From Mesaphorura yosii (lineage: Eukaryota > Arthropoda > Collembola > Poduromorpha > Tullbergiidae), in assembly GCA_009869945.1 (NCBI GenBank), contig WIXG01000094.1, positions 166,885 through 230,884 of the forward strand: a stretch of DNA of 64,000 bases, in the 5' to 3' direction. Positions 53,019 through 64,000 of the stretch are shown piece after piece. The notes under the pieces were generated by a model that saw only the letters and a list, made by a program, of their open reading frames with translations, did no database searches and was not told the DNA's origin. Position numbers and translations under genes: made by a program. Within the stretch, counting starts at the first letter, position 1; every line of letters starts with the position of its first letter.

Positions 53019-56000
53019 GGTGACGGGTATTCCTTCTAGCAGTCACCACACGGGAAGTAATTTGACCTGCAATATGCGATGTCCGAGTGAATACATGCAT
53101 GTTTACTTCACCTTCAATTAGAATCAACTGAGCCGTTCATTTGCGAAATGTCAAACCTCATTAGCAGAAAGCAGGTGCAGTTTGCAAATTAAAGCGATGA
53201 AGCTGGCGATGTATACGCGATTTTAATCATCCTAATTGGATTGCACAAATGACAAATGGAGCCGGAGCTATTGGATCCAATATCTCGGCAACTACAAAGG
53301 TATTTAGCAAGCAGAAGTGCTAATTTCGCCGTACACTCAACACATTTGGCTTGACACTTCGGAAGCGCGAGACTATTTCATGAACCCGATAATTATCGAC
53401 TCAGCATGATTTGGCAAATGGATTCAAAGCAAAATGGCAACATCATTCTGTATGAGGTTGTTGGTAAGAAGCAAACGCAGGTGCAATTTAAGGAGTCCAA
53501 CAGCTGGAGGCAAAGAATTAAAGGCAGGGCAAGCGCTGGACAAGTGACAAGTGTGGCGAAACGGAATTAAGGCGTTACTTGTCTCTGATCTTGATGGCTC
53601 CTCCGTGGACCACTGTGCTTATTCTCCAGATCTTTCACACATGCCAGTGCCAGCTCATTATGTAATTCGTGCAGGCAGGCAATCAGTGCGATTTGATGCA
53701 CTTCCTTTCAGTAATCCTAATTAACACCTCTGATTAGTCTCTTGAGCCTTTGCAGTGTTTGTATCTCATTGTTCCCACAAGCCGGCGCACAAATTAACTA
53801 TGCTTTGTTGTTCTGGTCTTGCACTCATGTGTGACAGCAAACCAAATCGAATTGCACCTTGAAACACTTTTCAGCTCAGCTTCACTTTCAATTCAACCTA
53901 TCTTGACCAATAATAACAGGAGGCCAAAAATGGGTACATGCATGTTCGGCAGCGTAGCAAGTCTTAAATTGAAAATCAATAGTCAATCATCGCAGTCAAA
54001 TGGTCATCACAGTGCGCCATACGGCCAAGAACTTCTTCTCCGAGCCAGGACAAGACCGAATTCAGCGTTATTCCAACATTCAAGTCCGAGTAACCATGCT
54101 GCAGTCGCAATGACGAATGTGAGCTGGGATCGGGACTGTTTGCCAAAAGATGAATGCAAATGCAAACGCAAAACCACAAACTGTTGTTGAGTGACAATGT
54201 GACAATAAAGAAACCGAGACCACGTTGTATTCAGTCGTATCAAATTTCATTCATGTCTTCATGTGCCGTGCCTTGTTGCTGATTTCATTGTCTTCCTGTT
54301 TCATTTCATGTGCTCGCGATTAAATGATACAATTGCGCTGCGCTATTTACACTCGCAATTCGCGCATCTTCAATGTCAATCAGATGTCCACCTTTGCGAG
54401 TGATTGTCCTGCGTGGTGCTGTTTGTCATATCACGTCAAATTCTGCTGCGTACGCAAAAGTTCACGACTATTTTTGTTTACGGAGGCAATTCACAAAAAC
54501 ACAAACGAACACTTGCTATAAATATTTGCACATTTGCTATTTTTAAATCTCAACTTTTGTGATTCCGTTGGGAAAAATGAAAAATGGTTTATAAATAAAT
54601 GTCACCACGTAAATTAGAATCAAGTGCAATGAACACGACACCTTCGTGTGTCCTTATTGGGATTCTTGATTAAATTTTGTCTCTGTCGCAGTGTTTTTGT
54701 ATGATTTTCTAATTAAGAGTTTCTTCCCTTTCTGCAAAGTTTCTGAAAAGTCAATTCCTCACTCTTCTTTTGTCAATACTCAGTACACAAACACATTTCG
54801 ACTGCACTGCAGTCCACGTCGTACTAAAGCGACGGCGCCGTGTCCCATGAGTCTCTCACTGCTGATCACTACGTAACAACATAAACGTAACCAGGCACGG
54901 GCACACGCTCCTGCTCTCACAACTATGCGAATGCTGCCTGCCTTGTCAGTGATCATTTGTACTCCACGGTACGATGGTGAAGGTATGCAGCTAGCCAGCA
55001 GATCATATTCAGTCCTCTCCTTTACGCTATTGTGGAAATGGAAAAAGACGTACTTCACATTCACTCTTGTACTATTGTGCACGAAATCTTATGACACGTA
55101 AGCGATGGGCATCTGGTCGTCTTGTGGCAAAAAAGTACTTCAAATGAAATAATATGCAGAACGAATGACCAGTTCAAGTCATGCCCATGCAGAAGAATGC
55201 AAACAAATAATGAGATTCAAGTTATTTGGATCTTCGAGTTGGTCGCATCGTCATCTCGATCGCGCATTATTGTATAATGGCAAATGCGAAAGGCAGTCGC
55301 AGCAAGCAAAAAGAAGTGTACTCATTGACCGATGGAAGGATATTTCTTATGTTCACACCATAATTGTATAATAAAGTATCGCGTTGTTGGTCTACCATCT
55401 CTTGTGTCGTGTCTGGGAGTCTGTACCATGTAAGAGGCAATTATTACTGTACTCTGGCATTTGGCTTGCTTATTTGCACACACGAAAAGCAACATACATG
55501 AGAAGCAACTTATCACAAACTGGTTTCGTCGCCTGTGGACAATGGATCCAAATCAAACCAGATACGGCAACAGACTACGGATAGTCAAGGGGTTAACAAA
55601 GACCGTTTACCCGTGTCGGTTGAGCTCGGAGAGCCGGATGAGAACTGAGAAGCAGAGTTCTTATATTCTCATACCACAGTAAAATGCAGGGCGTATTATC
55701 CAATTGAAAAATTGCAAAAGTTCGGAGTTCGGGCTGTAGAATAAGAACTAGCGATCCTGATGCACGCCAAACATTAACTCCTTACAACTTCCTCACTCCT
55801 GGACTTCCTTACCACATCGTTTGAATATTCACTTAACCCACATCGTAAGCTTTGTTTAAATAGCATTGCAGAAAAGGAGAACTGTGTTAAGAAGTTAAGA
55901 TGATCGTGAAATTGTTGCTATTGCGCGTTACTGTTACGCGATTACATAATAAGACTCGTGAGTTAATTTCTGGTGCCTCTGAGGCATATTCCTAAATAAA

Positions 56001-59000
56001 TACGCGCGCCGCGTGCGATTACATGCAAGAAAGGAGTAAAGTGAATGTTGTACGAGAGATTACAAGCCTCACACGCCCGCGGTATGCAGGCGTCTTGGAT
56101 ACGATTGTAGAAAGGGAACGTGATTAATTTTAAAATGTAGGTGATGTTTACGGTCGCCGCACCGTTCCTTGTCTTTGAATTGAATGAGCTTCTTATTCAA
56201 TTGTGTCTGTCGTGCCTGCTTGTGCGAGATGAAGACGAGTTCATTACGCTCATTATTATGGGAAGGGACTGCCGCAGAATGCCGACGCTGCGTTGTATTG
56301 CCAAAAATATATTTACTCGATTTAACTTTCAAAATTGTTATTTAATAGACTACAGACACAGTGCGCAATGTGCAGTGTATAGTTTCGTCCTTATTGCCAT
56401 AATCATCGCAATCTCCTATTTGCGTTATACAACAGAAAACCGCGCTGCGAGCATGCCATCGCCAAATTTGACGCATGCTTCCCATTCATCTCGAATTTAG
56501 TTCCGCGTATTTAGTACCGTCTTATAACATCATATCGTATCATACTCGCGAATTCACGCTGTTTGTTCTGTCTTATTCCTTGAGACGTCTGCTATGAAGC
56601 AGTTCTGCATGCGTGATTCGACCATTCAAGCGATTAATATCGCACTCATTCTTGCCGTACTCCGCTATTCGCTTTCTAATCGACGCCAACAATGTCGCGT
56701 GAAATTGTGCTATTGTCAGTCTTAATATTTAAGATTTCCTCAGTTATTTAACTTTACGAGCCGAGCCGGCGATAGACAACAGTCATCCAAGTATTCTGAA
56801 ACTGCATAGTAAACAATGCAAATGCATGGTTTTCAAAAGAAGGCTTCAGCTCAAGCAGAACTTAAGCACGTCTCAAAATTCGTCATTAATGCAATCATGA
56901 CGACTCAAGACTAGACTTCTAGTCTTACAAGGTATTAATTCTTCCAAGAATGATAATGAAAACGACAAACACGCTCACGCCCACGTGCACAGAGGCAAAT
57001 GCGTTGTTCTGTCTTGTAAACTCAGAAGAATTGTACTAATTACATACTAATTATTACTCAACTTCATTAGAGCTCATTTGCACTTGGATTTCAAGAGGGT
57101 TCATAAGATATACTTCTGCGCCTGTAGCTCACGATCTTATTACTTCATTACACATTATGCAGGCTTGCACTTTTCGGTCATTTCACTTTGTGGATGGAGG
57201 TCAGGGTTGTTTAGGTGAACTAATTTAATTTTCACTGTCTAATGACATACATTTCGATGCTTAACTCTTCTCACCGATTTGCCTCACGAAGGTGCAGTGT
57301 TAATGATAATAATGTAACCGCAGATTCAAGTGTTTCAGTCGAGCCTTTACTTATGACGTGGTTGTCCCTTAAGGGTATCTTGGAAGAGAAATTATGCCAC
57401 ATGGCTCAAGGTCTCAGCCCAGCTACAGACCACAACAAGTGAACCATTTTTACTTCTGTGTCAAAGCTTTTGAGAAAGTGAAATTTGAAATTACTCACTT
57501 ACATGAGTCCGAATTTAGGTCGGTTGAATCAAGTCCCCAAAATAGAAGTAGTTCCTTTCCCCAGCAAGCTTTCTAATTTTAAATACACACGTTTCGAGTT
57601 CATTATGTCTGCGCGTACTTCCAGGAAACAACGTCGTATATTGGCTACACAAGAAAGTTAGAACGACGCAAAATGTAGCAAATCATAAACATGATAGAAT
57701 GGACTCTGATAATGATCAAAACAAGGCAAGAAGCTCGAAACAATGGAATCAAACTTTCCTATTTTATTTCGATGTTGTAAACTGAAAGAAAAGTCATTGC
57801 TCGCTCGCATTTGATTCCGTGTTCATTCAGTCAAAGTAAATCATTCATATTTCATGAAAAGCAAATTAAAACTGCTTCCAATCAAAAATTTCAACTTTTC
57901 TTAATAAATGATAATTGATTTACGTGGAGGAAGAAAAATTAATGTCGTAAATGCCAGTAACTTGGCGGGTTCAGTTTGAGGTTGTTGACTGATAATTGTT
58001 TTTCTTTCAATTGCGTTCGCAGTTCGCGTGTCTGAACCCGAGGCAGGTCGCGGTAAATCTACTCTGCATCTGGAAGGATTCTAGCGCGGGTTGGGGAAAA
58101 GGAAAGACTGTAATTACTCAATTCACGATTGAGGATTCATTATATCATGCGCTCCGCTGTGCACGTTATCGCATACATCATGTCATTTCATGGTGACTGG
58201 TAAATATTACACAGTTTGTCCCAGTACCTTGCAATTTCGCAACTGAAATCTGTAAATCTCAGCCGTCTCGACCAAGTTTCACGATCACGATTACAAATGC
58301 GAACTTGCTGAATCATAACAGTAATCAACGCGAATTCATTAATCTCACGATTTCACTTTAATTGTCATCAGTTTCTTTAAACTACCGCACAAGCTGCATC
58401 CGCCCCTCGCGTACTGCACAGATTGCATAAAATGTAAACTTTCTGGCATAATTTTCCGCATTATTAAACTCGAGCTTCCTCTCCTTAATACACCAGTTTG
58501 CATTCGCATTACAAATGCTTATAAACTAACGCAGACAGGTAATTGGACAAGACGTGAATATTAGCAAAACGACTTGAAACAAAATGCTAAGCTCTGGCGC
58601 ATGAATACGTCTGAAATTTAAACGCGTCCTTAAACCACAAAACTCACATAAGCGGCATACATTTCCGACTTCACTTACCTCCCCTGTACCATTTTGAAGC
58701 CGAATTTCAAACAGAGAAAGTTAATTGCTTCATAACTTAACTAACTTCGGCTAAATGGTGAGAACGAAGCTGGACTTTATTTGGTTGCACGACGCACTAA
58801 GACGAGAGTTCAAGTTATTTCTGGTGCGTCTAAACAGAAGCTTTATTTTGACACAAGAAACTGTAAACACATGAATAAAGACTACAATGGAAGCTGAACT
58901 CGTGTCTGAAAACTTTCGCTTTTTGGATTAGCATTTAAGGATTTTGATTCACGGAATTCTTTTAATATCACTGCGCTCGGCCATAATGAAATTTGACGCA

Positions 59001-59991
59001 TCTTCCTATCCAAGCAAGCCAGTATGCCTGTTTACGTTTTCCAAAATAAATACACCAGATTTTAACCCGTAATATTCCTTTTGTGTGCGATCCATTATAT
59101 TTTCGCCCACATAGAGCGGCACACGCGGCAATTCAGCCTAAGCGTACTATTTTTATTTCTCTCTGCATAAATTATACTCGGTCTAAATTAAGCCCTTCAT
59201 CCCGCGAGTGTCCTTGCCACTGCGACTCTATTTCACCAGTGGTCTATACTTGGAATTTTCTGTGTCAGGCTCAGATCTCTTCCCTGGTTCTCGCTTTCGT
59301 TTGACGCAAGTCGGTTAATTAAGGGGATTTAAAATAGGTCATTAGAATACAAAGTGGTTGACATTGGGCAATTGCGGCGAACACTGACACATTTTCAGGC
59401 AGCACTAACTGAGCTCCGAAATCCAATCTGCCCATGCACGCTAAATTGTAATCCGATTTTAGTGGCATTTTCCAGACCACCACGTGCACTTCGAGCCTAG
59501 CTCACATTTCGGGGAAACCAGCACCGGATTTTGTTGGGTGCGCCTTCCCCACCTCCTTCAAACCATAAAAATTGACTTCCATTCATTCATTGCGAGGTGG
59601 CCTAAAAAGTTAATGTATTCCCCGAAGAACACTAAGGTACCCAACACTCCAGTGCAAGGCAATGCAATGGCGACGATGAAGATACAGCAAAATCTTGCCT
59701 TCTTCCTAAACACGCCTAAGACAACTTTATGGGTTTACTGAGAGCGGTTTCATGTTGATTATGTACTTTAAGTTATGGCTTCGTGAAATGTATTTACCGC
59801 CTGCGTAGCTTGTTGCTTCAAAACCTATCACCACGCAAGTTGCTATTGCTAGTTTGCTGTGGGCATAAATTATGACTTGAGCCGTCGTTTCCCGTGCACA
59901 GCTTTCACCACGCGCATAATGGCAGTGGCGTCCCCGTACTTCCTTCCAGGACAGAGGAGACGCATCCGAAATAAGCTGAGATTTCCAGGAG
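53019..59991. other. Gene-poor region of about 7 kb upstream of GALNT2 and the cytokine-like gene
   Basis: No coding region, RNA gene, transposon or long repeat could be supported. ORFs such as 53819-54190, 56141-56500 and 57996-58196 are isolated, compete with frames on the other strand and carry no domain. The stretch lies between two divergent genes and is the longest intergenic gap in the window, so distal regulatory elements may be concentrated here. Confidence 0.5.
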
Positions 59992-59999
59992 TATAAATA
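59992..59999 (+). promoter_or_regulatory. TATA box of the cytokine-like gene
   Basis: A TATAAATA motif lies 159 bp before the start codon at 60151. An initiator-like pyrimidine/CA sequence follows at about 60024. A strong TATA promoter fits an inducible or tissue-restricted gene, which is inference. Confidence 0.55.
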
Positions 60000-60150
60000 C
60001 AGGTGAGAATGATCTCAGGATTCAATCCGGCTCAATCTCGGCTCAGATCTCTTCACCTCACAGCAATAGCGTCATCATATTTGGAATTCTTGTGTTTTTC
60101 ATAATATTTTCAAGTCAACATTTGCATTTTTTGAGGGATATTCTTTCAAA

Positions 60151-61213
60151 ATGGTTTACCGCAACATTCTATCGACTATTTTTCTCACCGGTACAGTCAC
60201 TTCCAGTCGTTGAATCCATTCTAAAGGCTCAATACCATAGCTTTTGTTAATATCCATATTTCAGTCACCGTTTCGTTTCTTGGCGTCTCGATTGCGACCG
60301 CGAGAGAGGTCGCCGTCCAGGGACGAACGTACGAATCCACCGTTGGTGAACTTCCACTTTCGACTCGTGAAGCACTCAGAGACCCATGTGGCACAAGATT
60401 CTCTCAACCCAGGATTCTCTCGAACTACCGGAACAAGAGGAACAGTCAGGCTGGCGAGAATTTCTTTCAACGCATGATGAGCGAAGTGCATCGAGCGGCT
60501 GTTATACTGGAGAAAATTCTACAAACTGACCCGGTAAGATCCCTCAATTCGTAGTACGCACTTTCTTTGAAGTTTCATGAACAAATCTTTAGGATGTGGG
60601 AGCATGCATTGGTCTTGGTCCACTGAAAAGTTTCCCTGCAATTCCTTCTCCAGCAAGTGTCCATTTCGTAAGTTTGAATCGAATTAGACATAGCAAGCAG
60701 AGAAGCCATTAAAATTGAACCTTTTCTCTCTCTTACGAACAGAAGGTACAGTTCAAACGTGATGTGTATCAAATTGGAATAAATTTGGTGGCCCATTTAC
60801 GTGTCATGAGCTTAGATCGACAAATGATTGTCAATAACACTGGAATGAACCAAATAATCCGCTGTGGATCCGAATCAGAGTCGTTGGGTGGACTTTTTGA
60901 CGAACTCACAAGCGTATTAGATGACATTCTTTGTGTCACCATGAACGAGGGCCAGACATCCGAGTCTTCCGAGTCGGATGTCGTTCAGCTTAATTTCATA
61001 CGGGACCTTGAGGAGCTCATGAAGATTCCGATGCTGCGATTTTCGAATGTTTGTTCCAGCATGGAAGTTCGTGACTGCCTGGTCATACATGAACTGCAAC
61101 GTTTTCTTGGTTCTTACATGTACTTTGTTGTTAAGAAGGCTTTGCATCCTGAACAGGGGTCGTTCAATTTATTGCCCTTCGCACAATATAGGATCCCAAC
61201 GTACTCTTATTAA
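60151..61213 (+). CDS. Secreted helical protein, putative class I four-helix cytokine
   Basis: Four exons, 60151-60190, 60265-60533, 60593-60667 and 60743-61213, encode 284 residues. Residues 1-26 form a signal peptide (ILSTIFLTVTVSFLGVSIATA). A candidate helix A is FFQRMMSEVHRAAVILEKIL near residues 81-100, followed by a Cys/Pro-containing A-B loop (CIGLGPLKSFPAIPSP). Candidate helix B is FKRDVYQIGINLVAHLRVM, helix C is GLFDELTSVLDDILCVTM and helix D is CLVIHELQRFLGSYMYFVVK. The spacing, the amphipathic pattern, the B-C-D helices in one last exon and the helix D pattern (LxELQxxL) recall LIF/CNTF/CLCF1-type long-chain cytokines and could correspond to insect Unpaired. This is pattern-based; no direct family match was recognised. 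It could instead be another secreted helical protein. Four cysteines after the signal peptide could pair. Confidence 0.75.
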
Positions 61214-61443
61214 ACTGGAAGTTTGAAACGGTGCTAGTAAAATTAATGGTGCTTGGTCTGTGAGTAATTAATGATTATTGAACATTATTGGGATACAATG
61301 TACCAAGGCATTCCTTAAACTAATTCTCTCATACTGCTTTAAGACGGATTTGTCTTAAAGGACAATGTCAAGATTCGATACGATAATTAGTTATTACAAG
61401 AACAGAGATAAAGGTTAAAGCAGTGCTTAAATTACCAAAATTA

Positions 61444-61449
61444 TTTATT
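61444..61449 (-). terminator. AATAAA polyadenylation signal of the minus-strand membrane protein gene
   Basis: Minus-strand AATAAA 120 nt after the stop codon at 61569. Confidence 0.5.
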
Positions 61450-61461
61450 ACTAATTCCAAA

Positions 61462-61467
61462 AATAAA
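61462..61467 (+). terminator. AATAAA polyadenylation signal, cytokine-like gene
   Basis: AATAAA about 250 nt after the stop. It lies within the predicted 3' UTR of the convergent gene, so the two transcripts overlap. Confidence 0.5.
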
Positions 61468-61568
61468 AAATAGTTGTTTATAAATTATGGGTTCCTTAGA
61501 TTTCTGATAAGTTAGTTTTGTGAGTCTGACGCTCGGGTTGAGCTTTGTACGTAGCCATTACGCTTGCT

Positions 61569-62498
61569 TTACAACAAATAAATAGTCAACATAATTGCAA
61601 GAAACGCTTTTACGACTAATGTCAACAGCAGCCCTAATCCCACTAGGATAATACCTCCGAGGCCAACAGAAGTGGAAACAACAATAAATGCTTGCATCAG
61701 CCCAACTGTGCTTGCCAGTATTAAACCCGTTCTTGACTCAGCTTCCGCTGGAGCTAGTCCTGTTTCATCTTCTCCGCCCGCTGCATAATCATCTAAATCC
61801 GCCCGTTTTAACGCAGTGTCGTTCATCTCGTGTCCACTAAAAAGCGAGTAAGTCTCCGAGTAGATGCTTGACATATTTGGCTTGTTTCCCAGAAGTGACT
61901 TCATTAATTGCTTCGTTAAATCCCCGTAGGTTGTTGAAATCTTTGTTCTCGTCTTCGGTTTTGGAACAACGGATTTCCATCGGTTGGAGTAAATTGGGCG
62001 AAATTTTGGCTTTGGCTTCTTGTAAGCATACTGACTGCTCTTTCCCTTTGTACTGAAATATTTTTGCGGCGAGGGCAACGATGACGAGGAAAACGTGCGT
62101 GCCATCTCCTGCATATTCTCAGAGTTGAGAGACGGTAAGGAAGCTCTTGTGGCCAAATACTTCGCCTCGTGATCTGAGGAGAGTGCAATACTATTCACTG
62201 AAAGCAAAGCAACAATGAGTAAACAATGACATCTTTCGTCCCGTGTCCTTTCCGTACTTACCCTTAACTGGTACCATTTTAAGGCATTTTTAAACCTTAC
62301 CTTCTCTTTTGCTCCTGCTCATAGAATGGTCACCTATTCCTGTTCGCTGACTTCTTGCCAACGTCTATGAGCAAGAGTGTAGAATTTTCTGATTAATTCA
62401 CGCATATCTCGCGATTCGTTATTTCGATTTAACTCTCTTACCTGCTGAGTAAAGGAGCAGTAAACTGTCACCCAAAATATTTTCCAGTAGCACTCCAT
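61569..62498 (-). CDS. Uncharacterised protein with signal-like N-terminus and hydrophobic C-terminus
   Basis: Three exons on the minus strand, 62498-62442, 62364-62301 and 62197-61569, join in phases 0 and 1 to give about 249 residues. The first exon (MECYWKIFWVTVYCSFTQQ) looks like a short signal peptide. The middle is Ser/Lys/Pro-rich and basic (SSQYAYKKPKPKFRPIYSNR, SVVPKPKTRTK), then acidic (DLDDYAAGGEDE). The last 55 residues are almost entirely hydrophobic with Gly/Leu runs (GLGGIILVGLGLLLTLV), enough for one or two membrane helices, and end at the C-terminus. I do not recognise the family. An alternative start at 62277 gives a shorter protein without the signal-like exon. Its stop lies 356 bp from that of the convergent cytokine-like gene. 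Confidence 0.7.
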
Positions 62499-64000
62499 TG
62501 TTGTGGCAAGTTTTGGCTGTACCTGAAACGCAGAAATCGAAAATTGTGCGTAAGAACATCACTCTATTTCACTTCCCCCACTGTTAACTCCTTCTCCGAG
62601 AGTTTCGATCGACGACTGACTCAATACTTAAAACATCTCAATCTCAAAATGCACAACTTGCACAATCGTTGATATGATCAAAACTTTCGCTGCTGAAATT
62701 CAATCCATACCATTTTGATCAATTGCCAGTAAAGATTGTAACAATGTTTCAAGAAGCCATGAATTCTAAAGTGAAGACGCAATGCTATGATAAAATCAGG
62801 AGCCTTGCCTTGTTAATTCAGTTAATTCAATACCTTACTCTATAAATAGAAACATTCTCACCTTGGACGAAGAGAAATCAATGCTTATGTGTAAAAACTC
62901 AATGCGGGCTTCTTGCACTTGGGTGCATTCTTTGCAACTCCAACTAACCTTGAACTTGAAGATCACTAGCGAGTGACCCCATTATTTTCGACCACTTCCA
63001 TTGTCTCACTCACTGCAGATTCACTCAACCAATGTTGATGTAGTAAAGTAAATTATAAACCACACGCGTGAAACTGCAGAGGTCTCCTCACAATTCTTAT
63101 TTGTTTTTGCAAGCCAATTTAGCTTTGCTATTGTGCACCCGGCTGGTTAAAGTTGGTAACTGAAATTAAAATTGATTGTGTCAGCAATATTTATAAAGTG
63201 AGTGCAGATACTTGGCAAAATGCGTTTTACTGAAATGAAATTAATGGTCCCAAAATGCTTTAAGAAGAAGCAGAGGCCTCGCACAAGAAGAATCTCACTT
63301 GTGCATTGTTCACACACAACCTCAACATTTAGAGATTGCGTTGATGGACATTTGTGCACTGCTTTTTTCGGTTGGCTTGTCCTCCACGAAACTCTGTGAT
63401 GAACAAAATGAAGAGATGAAATACAAACATGAGTGATGTGAATTGAGTGACCACTGAGGATCTTAATCTTAGGGAGATAAGTTCGAAGACGCTTCTTGAT
63501 CTTCATTCATGTCATGTGAGTGCAATTTAGATGCACGCGCACGCGAGTACAGTAGAGCTTTTGACAGACGTCCTGCATTAATTTTCATGCAGTGAAGATA
63601 ACAATCCAGTAACATAGTTCACGACGAGGAGCACGTTTTTGTTTTTACAGAAATACTGTAAGCAATGGAATGGAGTACACTCGTAATTAATCGCTTTTCA
63701 AGAAGCACAAGCGTTGGCATCATCATTTTGCGATGATAATGAATTTCGTATACTGTCAACAAACATGTAGTTGTTGAATCAAAATCAAAATGGGCCACGA
63801 CCAATTCGTCTCTGACCGCCCGGGCTTAGGTATCGACTCCTGCTACAACAGACTTCTCAAAGGCGTAACACGACTTTTACCACCCGACAAAATCCACCGA
63901 TACCAAATGCCACCCATTCGTGATGACTTGTGCTCTGCATCAATAAGAAGTAGTGCTTAGTTGAAGTAAGATTGTGCTTGTGCTTATTAGCTTATCATAT
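62499..64000. other. Right end of window, no gene recognised
   Basis: About 1.5 kb with only short competing ORFs (for example 63147-63506 on the minus strand) and no domain. It should include the promoter of the minus-strand membrane protein gene. Confidence 0.5.

Noticed and set aside
53819-54190. 123-codon ORF in the gene-poor region
   Set aside because: Opposite-strand ORFs of similar length overlap it, and no signal peptide or domain is visible.
56910-56935. Short inverted repeat near 56.9 kb
   Set aside because: Arms are only about 8 bp, which is expected by chance in AT-rich sequence.
62262-62277. Start codon giving a 5-residue first exon for the minus-strand membrane protein
   Set aside because: The upstream exons 62498-62442 and 62364-62301 join in the right phase and supply a signal-like N-terminus, making this ATG intronic.

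Overview
This is a stretch of a compact animal nuclear genome. Genes are split by short GT-AG introns (mostly about 45-125 bp, a few of several kb), use AATAAA-type polyadenylation signals, and encode metazoan proteins such as FEZ/unc-76, ADAM17, KLHDC3, ZW10, GALNT2 and TERT. No bacterial operons, transposons, rRNA, tRNA or CRISPR arrays were seen. The protein set, short introns and moderate AT content fit an invertebrate with a compact genome, most likely an arthropod or other ecdysozoan. That placement is inference. Gene models were built by hand by matching splice phases, and family assignments come from remembered conserved motifs, not from a search.

Layout from left to right: FEZ/unc-76 adaptor (+, 1390-9866, 8 exons); UBXN1-like UBA/UBX protein (-, 11096-12467); three-finger C2H2 protein (+, 13123-14329); flavin monooxygenase with an extra C-terminal domain (+, 14777-16914); ADAM17/TACE sheddase (+, 17926-21030, 13 exons); KLHDC3 kelch protein (-, 21959-24090); telomerase reverse transcriptase (+, 25369-30200, 8 exons); an unrecognised 197-residue protein (-, 30314-31048); ribosomal protein eL14 (+, 31523-32448); TENT4/Trf4 non-canonical poly(A) polymerase (-, 33203-36212); an only partly resolved gene (+, 36407-37641); ZW10 (+, 37821-41029); GALNT2 polypeptide GalNAc-transferase (-, 42078-53018, 14 exons including a 21-nt micro-exon); about 7 kb without recognisable genes; a secreted protein that looks like a four-helix cytokine (+, 60151-61213); and a secreted or membrane protein of unknown function (-, 61569-62498).

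The genes do not form a pathway. Several are functionally related by theme only: TERT and TENT4 act on nucleic-acid 3' ends, ADAM17 and GALNT2 act in the secretory pathway, and ADAM17 family sheddases often process cytokine-type ligands, which makes the putative cytokine notable although it lies 39 kb away. Neighbouring genes are often convergent with touching or overlapping 3' ends.

The strongest candidate for something undescribed is the 60.1-61.2 kb gene: signal peptide, predicted amphipathic helices with a spacing like LIF/CNTF-type class I cytokines, helices B-D in one terminal exon and a TATA promoter. Other points of interest are the FMO C-terminal fusion, the large TERT linker, a perfect 20-bp hairpin in a GALNT2 intron, and the unresolved gene between TENT4 and ZW10.
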